The notes under the pieces were generated by a model. That model made no database searches, was not told the origin of the DNA, and saw only the letters and a program-made list of their open reading frames with translations. From JALHMQ01 sp020248785 (lineage in GTDB: Bacteria; Pseudomonadota; Gammaproteobacteria; Burkholderiales; Burkholderiaceae_F): 13,510 nt of DNA. Position 1 is the first letter of the stretch. Each line of letters starts with the position of its first letter. Location: NCBI GenBank assembly GCA_046343415.1, contig JBKDNL010000202.1, positions 1-13,510 of the forward strand, given 5' to 3'. Both the position numbers and the translations under genes were made by a program. This document shows, one piece after another, positions 5,879-11,524 of this stretch.

Positions 5879-7593
5879 CAGCTCGCCTCCCCGCCGCCGG
5901 CCGTGCCGCTCGCCTTGCCAATCGCACGCGACAGCCAGATCACCGGCACCAGGCCCATCAGCACGATCGTGAGCGACGGCAGCGCCGCTTCGCCGAGCCG
6001 CTCATCGGCAGCCATCTGGTAGGCGATCACAGCCAGCGTGTCGAAGTTGAATGGCCGCAGCACGAGCGTTGCGGGCAGCTCCTTCATCACGTCGACGAAC
6101 ACCAACAGAGCGGCCGCCAGCAGCGACGGCGACAGCAGCGGCAGATGCACGCGGCGAAAGACCTCGACCGGCGAGGCACCGAGCGAGCGCGCGCTGGCGT
6201 CCATCGCGGGCGTGATGCGCGCCAACCCGGCCTCCACCGGCTGCTGAGCGACCGCGAAGTAGCGCACGAGGTAGGCGTACAGCAGTGCGGCCACGGTGCC
6301 GGTGACGAGCAGCCCGCTGCTCACGCCGAAGCTCGCGCGCAGCCAGGCGTCGAGCCAGTTGTCGAACGCCGCCATCGGCACCAGCACGCCGACCGCGATG
6401 ACCGCGCCCGGCACCGCGTAACCAAGATTCATCGTGCGCACCGCCCAGCCAACCAGCACGCCGGCGCGGCCGCTTTGCATGCGCTGCAGGTACGACAGCA
6501 TTAGCACGGTGGCCAGCGTCAGCACCGCGGCCGCGCCTGCGATGAGCACGCTGTTGGTGAGCCAGCCGAGGAAGCGGCCCCACAGCGTCGCATCGAGCGT
6601 GGGCAGCAGCAGGTGCACGAGGATCGCGGTGGGCAGCATGAAGCCCGTGACCAGCGGAACGAGGCAGGCGAGCACGGCCAGTGAACCGGCAGTGCCGGTC
6701 AAGTGTTGACGCGACGCCGGCCGCGCCGAGTTGGGCGCGCTGAAGTAGCGCGCGCGACCACGCAGGTGCCGCTCCACGGCGATGATGATGAGCACCAGCA
6801 CCAGCAGCACCGCGGCGAGTTGGCTCGCCGCGAGCCGGTCACCCAACGAGAACCACGCGCGGTAGATCGAGGTGGTGAAGGTCTGCAGTCCGAAGTAGGC
6901 GGCAGCACCGTAGTCCGCCAGCGCTTCCATCAGCGCCAGCAGCGCGCCGGCGGCGACTGCCGGGCGCGCCAGCGGCAGGTTGACCGACAGCCAGGTGCGC
7001 CACGGCGACAGGCCCAGGCTGCGTGCGGCATCGATCATCGAGGCCGTGCGGCTCAGGAAGGCGGTTCGTGCGAGCAGGTAGACGTACGGGTACAGCACCA
7101 CGGTGAAGACAAAGGCCGCACCGGGCAGCGAGCGGATTTCCGGAAACCAGTAGTCCGCGCGCGTCCAGCCAAAGCTTGCCCGCAGCGCGCTTTGCACCGG
7201 CCCCGAGAACTGCAGAAAGTCGGTGTAGGCATAGGCGACGATGTAGCCGGGCATGGCGAGCGGCAGCAGCAGCGCCCACTCGAAGATGCGGCGGCCCGGA
7301 AACTCGTGCGCTGCCACCAGCCACGCGCTGGTGGTGCCGAGCACGGTGACGCCCAGCATGACCATGACCACGAGCAGGAAGGTCTCGAGCGCAGCGCGTG
7401 GAATGACGGTGGCGGCCAGGTGCTGCAGTGTCTCCAGCGAGCCGGGTGCGTAGACCACGCTGCCCAGCACGCCGAGGATCGGCAGCGCCACCAGCGCCGC
7501 GGCCGCCAGCGCGAGGACGAGCCCGAGCGACTGGCGGTTGCGCCGCGCCGGCGACCACCCCGCACGTTGCCCGGCGCTGGAAAGCGAACTCAT
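5878..7593 (-). CDS. fbpB: Ferric iron ABC transporter permease (fused two-half FbpB type)
   Basis: This 571-residue inner-membrane protein has two homologous permease halves, as in FbpB/SfuB/HitB. The cytoplasmic EAA loops that dock the ATPase are visible in both: AARSLGLSPWRTWLSVNLPL (189-208) and SARSLGASPVEVFRRVHLPL (467-486). About twelve membrane helices are predicted. PLAMPGYIVAYAYTDFLQF (111-129) and PATLVLRPFNFDTLAV (507-522) are characteristic of the Fe3+ subfamily. The start at 7593 has a weak AAGG site. It lies 53 bases downstream of the Fur-like box at 7646-7670. The stop overlaps the start of the 2Fe-2S gene. The partner ATPase is encoded divergently at 7831. No binding protein is seen nearby. 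Confidence 0.92.
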   Translation of the reverse strand: MSSLSSAGQRAGWSPARRNRQSLGLVLALAAAALVALPILGVLGSVVYAPGSLETLQHLAATVIPRAALETFLLVVMVMLGVTVLGTTSAWLVAAHEFPGRRIFEWALLLPLAMPGYIVAYAYTDFLQFSGPVQSALRASFGWTRADYWFPEIRSLPGAAFVFTVVLYPYVYLLARTAFLSRTASMIDAARSLGLSPWRTWLSVNLPLARPAVAAGALLALMEALADYGAAAYFGLQTFTTSIYRAWFSLGDRLAASQLAAVLLVLVLIIIAVERHLRGRARYFSAPNSARPASRQHLTGTAGSLAVLACLVPLVTGFMLPTAILVHLLLPTLDATLWGRFLGWLTNSVLIAGAAAVLTLATVLMLSYLQRMQSGRAGVLVGWAVRTMNLGYAVPGAVIAVGVLVPMAAFDNWLDAWLRASFGVSSGLLVTGTVAALLYAYLVRYFAVAQQPVEAGLARITPAMDASARSLGASPVEVFRRVHLPLLSPSLLAAALLVFVDVMKELPATLVLRPFNFDTLAVIAYQMAADERLGEAALPSLTIVLMGLVPVIWLSRAIGKASGTAGGGEAS

Positions 7594-7638
7594 CGGGGAC
7601 TGCCTTCGCGCAGCGCGACTGGGCGTTAAGCCGCAGGG

Positions 7639-7666
7639 TTGATTAGATGCAAATGAGAATTATATG
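7639..7666 (+). promoter_or_regulatory. Candidate promoter for the ABC ATPase gene
   Basis: TTGATT at 7639-7644 and TATATG at 7661-7666, 16 bases apart, form a plausible sigma70 promoter pointing towards the ATPase gene at 7831. The -10 lies inside the Fur-like palindrome. The predicted leader would be about 155 bases. The match to consensus is moderate and no experimental start is known. Confidence 0.35.
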
Positions 7667-7670
7667 CATC
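7646..7670. promoter_or_regulatory. Fur-box-like palindrome between divergent iron-transport genes
   Basis: The site has GATGCA and TGCATC arms around an AT-rich centre AATGAGAATTATA. The string GCAAATGAGAATTATATGC closely resembles Fur boxes known from Bordetella, Burkholderia and Pseudomonas (AATGAGAAT is a classic half-site). The whole 25-base site is an imperfect palindrome. It sits in the short AT-rich island of a GC-rich region, between the permease and the ATPase. It overlaps a minus-strand TATAAT and a plus-strand -10 candidate. Iron-replete Fur would be expected to repress both directions. Confidence 0.8.
7659..7664 (-). promoter_or_regulatory. Candidate -10 element (TATAAT) for the permease operon
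   Basis: The plus strand reads ATTATA, giving a perfect TATAAT on the minus strand, within the Fur-like box and 66 bases before the permease ATG. No convincing -35 sits 16-18 bases upstream. Occupation by Fur would block it directly. Confidence 0.4.
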
Positions 7671-7691
7671 TACACTATGATCCGACTGCGC

Positions 7692-7724
7692 GAGTCAAGC
7701 TGGAGTCAAGCTGGGGTCAGGCTC
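7692..7724. repeat. 11-bp tandem repeat in the divergent intergenic region
   Basis: GAGTCAAGCTG occurs twice in tandem without mismatch (7692-7702, 7703-7713). A degenerate third copy GGGTCAGGCTC follows at 7714-7724. It lies in the predicted leader of the ATPase gene, downstream of the Fur-like site. It may be slippage or a regulator-binding array. Confidence 0.7.
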
Positions 7725-7830
7725 GATCGGACGGAGGAGTTCGCTCACCCGACCTTGATCGGCCTGACCGCGCGGAGGCAACCGCCTTGTCGCCGCCCAC
7801 TGGATCGCGCGCCACCCCTGACCCGACGCC

Positions 7831-8961
7831 GTGCCCAATTCGCTGCCCCGCCCGCCCGCACCACCGGTCCTGCTGATCGAGGACCTGCGGGTGCGCTATG
7901 GCCGCGGCCATTGCGTCAACGACGGGCTGAACCTCGCGCTCGCGCAGGGCGATATCGGCTGCATCGTTGGCAGCTCCGGCTGCGGTAAGACCACGCTGCT
8001 GCGCGCGATCGCCGGGTTTATTGGGATCGACGGTGGGCGCATCGTCATCGATGGGCAGGAGGTTGCCGCCCGTGGCAGCGCCCTGCCGCCCGAGCAGCGC
8101 GGCATCGGCCTCGTGTTTCAGGACTACGCGCTGTTTCCGCATCTGCGCGTGGACGAGAACATCGCCTTCGGCCTGCGCAACGCCGACAGCACGGCGCGCC
8201 GCCAGCGCGTGGACGCCATGCTGCAACTGGTTGGTCTGACCGCCCAGGCGCGCCGCTATCCGCATGAGCTCTCAGGCGGACAACAGCAGCGCGTGGCGCT
8301 TGCGCGCGCACTGGCGCCGGCACCCAAGCTGCTCCTGATGGACGAGCCGTTTTCCAACCTCGATGTGGAACTGCGTGCGCGGCTGGGCGCCGAGGTGCGC
8401 GAGATCCTCAAGGCCAGCGGCACCTCCGCGATCCTGGTCACGCACGACCAGCAGGAGGCGTTTGCGATCGCCGACCGCGTGGGGGTGATGAACCAGGGCC
8501 GGCTTGAGCAATGGGACCGGCCCTACGAGCTGTATCACCGGCCAGCCACGCGCTACGTGGCCGACTTTATCGGCGAAGGCGTGTTCGTGCCCGCCACGGT
8601 GCTCAATGCGCGGCGCGTGTCGATCGAACTGGGCGAGCTGACCGGCGAGATCCCGCTGCCCTGCCAGGGCGGCTGCGCCACCTGTGGCAAGGGCTGTCAT
8701 GTCGAAGTGCTGCTGCGCCCGGACGACATCGTGCACGACGACGCCAGCCCGCTCACCGCCACGGTCGTACGCAAGATCTTCCGCGGCGGCGACTTCGTCT
8801 ACACCCTGCGCCTGGACAGCGGCCGCGAGGTGTTGGCACTGGTTCCCTCGCACCACGACCACGCCATTGGCGAGCGCATCGGCATCCGCCTCGACGCCGA
8901 TCATGTCGTGACCTTCCCCGCCGACAACCGCGCGCCGGCACCGATCACGGTCGTTCGCTGA
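7831..8961 (+). CDS. fbpC: Ferric iron ABC transporter ATP-binding protein with four-Cys C-terminal insert
   Basis: This 376-residue cytoplasmic ATPase energises the iron permease. The nucleotide-binding domain shows Walker A GSSGCGKTT (47-55), the Q-loop FQDYALFP (96-103), signature LSGGQQQR (147-154), Walker B LLLMDEPF (167-174), D-loop and switch His205 in VTHDQQE. Residues from about 235 form the TOBE/regulatory region, including LLRPDDIV (294-301), a motif of FbpC-like proteins. This region contains C278, C282, C285 and C289 in CQGGCATCGKGC, an apparent metal or Fe-S ligand set. The start is a GTG at 7831: an in-frame stop lies at 7819 and the next candidate start is inside the fold. There is no clear Shine-Dalgarno. 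It is transcribed divergently from the permease, with the Fur-like box between them. Confidence 0.92.
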   Translation: MPNSLPRPPAPPVLLIEDLRVRYGRGHCVNDGLNLALAQGDIGCIVGSSGCGKTTLLRAIAGFIGIDGGRIVIDGQEVAARGSALPPEQRGIGLVFQDYALFPHLRVDENIAFGLRNADSTARRQRVDAMLQLVGLTAQARRYPHELSGGQQQRVALARALAPAPKLLLMDEPFSNLDVELRARLGAEVREILKASGTSAILVTHDQQEAFAIADRVGVMNQGRLEQWDRPYELYHRPATRYVADFIGEGVFVPATVLNARRVSIELGELTGEIPLPCQGGCATCGKGCHVEVLLRPDDIVHDDASPLTATVVRKIFRGGDFVYTLRLDSGREVLALVPSHHDHAIGERIGIRLDADHVVTFPADNRAPAPITVVR

Positions 8962-8990
8962 CCCCGGAGGCGAGCATCAGTCGTCGCCCC

Positions 8991-8996
8991 TATAAT
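8991..8996 (+). promoter_or_regulatory. -10 element for the tRNA-Ser gene
   Basis: A perfect TATAAT lies 51 bases before the tRNA 5' end, in the otherwise GC-rich gap after the ATPase gene. Position and the following CGG suit a tRNA promoter. No clear TTGACA-like -35 is visible at the usual spacing. Confidence 0.6.
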
Positions 8997-9046
8997 CGGA
9001 ACGTCGTCCTCTCGCCTCGTGCGCGTAGACGTTACGGTGCAAGACC

Positions 9047-9137
9047 GGAGAGATGGCCGAGCGGTTGAAGGCGCACGCCTGGAACGCGTGTATAGGTGAA
9101 TAACCTATCGTGGGTTCGAATCCCACTCTCTCCGCCA
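9047..9137 (+). tRNA. tRNA-Ser (anticodon GGA)
   Basis: The cloverleaf can be folded by eye. The acceptor GGAGAGA (9047-9053) pairs with TCTCTCC (9127-9133), followed by discriminator G9134 and an encoded CCA (9135-9137). The anticodon stem CACGC/GCGTG encloses the loop CTGGAAC, giving anticodon GGA at 9081-9083, which reads UCC and UCU serine codons. A long variable arm with an ATAGGT/ACCTAT stem is present, as required for class II tRNA-Ser. The T arm contains GTTCGAATC. Discriminator G is the seryl-tRNA synthetase identity base. Confidence 0.97.
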
Positions 9138-9200
9138 GCCGCCAGCCGCCGATGCTCTGGTTGTCCCTTGTGTACTCACCACCCGCGCGCAGCGGCAGTC

Positions 9201-9758
9201 ATGCGTGAATCAGCGCAGAGGCGGCCAAAGCCAACGGCCCGCGTCGCGAAGCCGGACCACGGCGCTCCACCGTCCCAACTGGTCCTGCGTCAGTTCCGAG
9301 TTTTGTTCAACACCATGAAGAGCCATTTTGCGCAGGTCGAGCGGCAGGCCGGCGTTGGCGGCGCGCAGTTGTGGGCCTTGAGCGTGGTCGCCCAATCGCC
9401 CGGCTGCACCCTGGGCGATTTGGCGCGCGCAATGGACATCCACCAAACCACGGCCAGCAACCTGGTGCGCACGTTGTCCGAGCGGGCCTTGATCAGCGTG
9501 AAGGCTGACACGGTGGACAAGCGGACCCGCCGCCTGCATGTGCGCGTTGCGGGTCGTCGCATCCTGCAAGCGGTGCGATCGAGCGCTTGCTGGAGTTGTA
9601 TCCGCAATGGCGCGGGCGCTTCAGCCTGCTGCAGATCGCCGCGCCATCACGCTCCGCGCTGGACGAATACCAGCGCTTCGAGAACGACGTGCGAGCACTG
9701 GCAGCGCGCATCAACGAACGCTTTGGCGGCAAGAGCTATCAGCCGATCATTCTGCTAG
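9201..9758 (+). pseudogene. MarR-family transcriptional regulator, 3' truncated and fused out of frame to otsA remnant
   Basis: From the ATG at 9201 the first 125 residues form a MarR winged-helix protein. A helix with LVLRQFRVLFNTMKSHF (about 28-44) is followed by GAQLWALSVVAQSPGCTLGD, then the recognition region IHQTTASNLVRTLSERALI (80-98), and the wing DKRTRRLHVRVAGRRILQAV (106-125). Intact relatives continue with a final dimerisation helix pair of 30-40 residues. Here resemblance stops near 9575. The frame goes on for 60 Cys- and Arg-rich residues that are out-of-frame translation of the trehalose synthase remnant, ending at 9758. The result lacks the C-terminal dimerisation helix and is probably non-functional, although a DNA-binding core would still be made. 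An upstream extension of the frame to 9096 crosses the tRNA and is rejected. Confidence 0.75.
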
Positions 9759-10162
9759 TCGAGCACAAGTCCGAGGAGCAGGTGGTGGCGTATTACCGCG
9801 CCGCTGACATCTGCCTGGTGACGAGCCTGCACGACGGCATGAACCTCGTGGCCAAGGAGTTCTGCGCGGCGCGCGACGATGAACAAGGCGTACTCATCCT
9901 GTCGCGGTTTGCCGGGGCCGCGCGCGAATTGCATGAGGCGCTCATCGTCAATCCGTATCACACGGACGAAGTGGCGGAGACGCTGAGTCGCGCCCTGGCA
10001 ATGTCGCCGCAGGAGCAGCGCGAGCGCATGCGCAGCCTGCGCCAGATGGTGCGCGAGTTCAACGTCTACCGCTGGGCGGCGCGCATGCTGCTGGATGCCG
10101 CCCGCCTGCGCCGGCGCGAACGCGTCGTCGCCAAGCTGGAGGAAAAGCGACTCGCGGCGTAG
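9575..10162 (+). pseudogene. otsA: C-terminal fragment of trehalose-6-phosphate synthase (GT20 family)
   Basis: The frame reads AIERLLELYPQWRGRFSLLQ then IAAPSR, and later YYRAADICLVTSLHDGMNLV followed by AKEFCAARDDEQGVLILSRF. These are the signatures of the C-terminal nucleotide-sugar-binding half of OtsA, which joins UDP-glucose and glucose-6-phosphate into trehalose-6-phosphate. About 195 residues remain of the usual 460-500. The whole N-terminal glucose-6-phosphate-binding half is missing, and the sequence upstream of about 9575 is MarR coding in another frame. The downstream end, to the TAG at 10160-10162, looks intact, with a normal charged tail. A TTG at 9587 is the only nearby start-like codon. 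The remnant cannot make an active synthase. Its good preservation, without stops, suggests a recent deletion. Confidence 0.85.
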
Positions 10163-10177
10163 GCGCCGCCCGGCTCG

Positions 10178-10351
10178 GGTGATCATCGGCGGAGGTTCGC
10201 GATGCCGCGGCGGGTCTTCCTGCGGGATCACGTCCGGCGCACGGTCGGGCGGCACCGGGGGCTGCTCGATGTCGCGCTCGCGGTCCTTGCGTTGCCTGCC
10301 GCCGTTGCTCTGCTCGGCGGGTCCATCAGGTTGGGGCCGGTTCGGATTCAA
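10178..10351 (-). other. Possible small proline-rich coding region, incomplete
   Basis: The 10163-10427 gap between otsA and the MscS gene contains no recognisable gene. On the minus strand, however, a frame from a TTG at 10351 reads NPNRPQPDGPAEQSNGGRQR, then IEQPPVPPDRAPDVIPQEDP and PPRHREPPPMIT. The composition is Pro, Asp, Arg and Glu rich, and third codon positions are almost all G or C, which is what real genes here show. It resembles small proline-rich hypothetical proteins of Burkholderiales. There is no ribosome site, and the frame has no stop until 9755, deep inside the antisense of otsA. A true gene here would have to have lost its stop or suffered a frameshift near 10180. A shift of one base there would meet a TGA. 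Confidence 0.3.
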
Positions 10352-10427
10352 TCGGTGCTTGGCGTGATGCTGTGTCGCAGTCCTGCAAGGCCCCTTCCTG
10401 ACGCGCATCCTTGCGCTCGCTCCTGCG

Positions 10428-11378
10428 TCACTCGGCCCGGCTGGTCGCACGCTCACCACGCCAGAGCGCGCCGAAGCGGCTGGGCCGCTCCGCTGGCTTG
10501 TCACGCGAATCCGCGCCGCCTGGGCGGAGCGCCTGCAGGCTCGATGGCGCCAGATGCAACGTGCGGTTCGGAAACGGAATCTCGATGCCTTCGGCCTCGA
10601 AGGCTTCCTTGATGCGCTTGAGAAAGGCACGGCGCACATCCCGCTGTGCCAAGGGCAGGGTGCGAATGCGACTGCGCAGGATGATGGCCGATTCCGCGAG
10701 GCTTTCGACCCCCGCGATCTCGATGTCCTGGATGATCCGGTCGGCGAAAGCGGCCTCCGCGCGCAGCTCGCCTGCCACCCGCCGCATGACGTCCATCGCC
10801 TGATCGATGTTGCTGCGGTAGGCAATGCCGACGTCGATCAGCGCAAAGGAAAACGCCGTCGAACGGTTGGTCACCGTGGTGATGAGACCGTTGGACACGT
10901 AGTGCACGCTGCCGTCGTAGTCGCGCAGCATCACCTTGCGCAGAGACACTTCTTCCACCAGCCCGCTCTTGCCGGCGATCTCCACCACGTCGCCGACCCG
11001 GATCTGGTTCTCCACGAGCAGGAAAAGCCCCGTGAAGTAGTCCTTGATGAGGCTTTGCGCGCCGAAGCCGATGGCGAGGCTAACCACGCCGGCCGCGCCC
11101 AGGATCGGCGCAATGGAGACGCCGACTTCGTTGAGAACCAGCATGCCGGCCACCAGCAGCGCGACGACCGACAGCGCATAGCGCGCAGCACGACCGACCG
11201 TCTCGATCCACTTGGCATTCTCTGGTCCGCTGGCGCGCGCCGCTGCGAGGAGACGGAGCCGCTTGACCATACGACCAGCAAGAAGATGCACCAGCCTCGC
11301 CCCCGCGAGGATGGCGGTGATCCTCAGCGCAAGCCGCAGCTCCGGCCCCCAATCCATCCAGGCAATCGTCCAGTCCAT
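10428..11378 (-). CDS. MscS-family mechanosensitive ion channel
   Basis: This 316-residue inner-membrane channel opens under membrane tension to release osmolytes. Three membrane segments are seen (about 13-34, 66-84 and 90-112). The pore-lining third helix carries the Gly/Ala-rich PILGAAGVVSLAIGFGAQSL (91-110), followed by IKDYFTGLFLLVENQIRVGD (111-130), the strongest MscS signature. The cytoplasmic beta domain has VSNGLITTVTNRS (161-173), and the C-terminal alpha/beta domain has IPFPNRTLHL (267-276). A polar tail of about 40 residues follows. The length is close to E. coli MscS (286) plus this tail. The start at 11378 has a GAGG ribosome site 6-7 bases upstream. It stands alone between the otsA remnant and the symporter terminator. 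Confidence 0.93.
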   Translation of the reverse strand: MDWTIAWMDWGPELRLALRITAILAGARLVHLLAGRMVKRLRLLAAARASGPENAKWIETVGRAARYALSVVALLVAGMLVLNEVGVSIAPILGAAGVVSLAIGFGAQSLIKDYFTGLFLLVENQIRVGDVVEIAGKSGLVEEVSLRKVMLRDYDGSVHYVSNGLITTVTNRSTAFSFALIDVGIAYRSNIDQAMDVMRRVAGELRAEAAFADRIIQDIEIAGVESLAESAIILRSRIRTLPLAQRDVRRAFLKRIKEAFEAEGIEIPFPNRTLHLAPSSLQALRPGGADSRDKPAERPSRFGALWRGERATSRAE

Positions 11379-11473
11379 GCGGCACCTCGCTCAAAGACAG
11401 ATTGACAGCAGCGAGCAAGGCACGCTCCGCGCGCGGACTCCCCGAAGGACGCTACGGGCGCTAGCTACAGACG

Positions 11474-11502
11474 AAAAAAAGCCCGCGGCAAAGGCCGCGG
11501 GC
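11474..11502 (-). terminator. Rho-independent terminator of the symporter gene
   Basis: GCCCGCGGC (11481-11489) and GCCGCGGGC (11494-11502) form a perfect 9-bp stem with a 4-base loop. On the minus strand it is followed by seven T (11480-11474). It lies 22 bases beyond the symporter stop and terminates right-to-left transcription. It also insulates the MscS gene downstream. Confidence 0.93.
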
Positions 11503-11524
11503 ATTCAGGTCAAGCGGAGCTTGC

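Noticed and set aside
7647..7988. Plus-strand frame of 113 codons in the Fur intergenic region
   Set aside because: It covers the palindrome, the tandem repeats and part of the ATPase gene in another frame, and its product is Arg-rich without any motif.
9096..9200. Upstream extension of the MarR frame
   Set aside because: It would start inside the tRNA-Ser gene. The ATG at 9201 fits the start of MarR homology much better.
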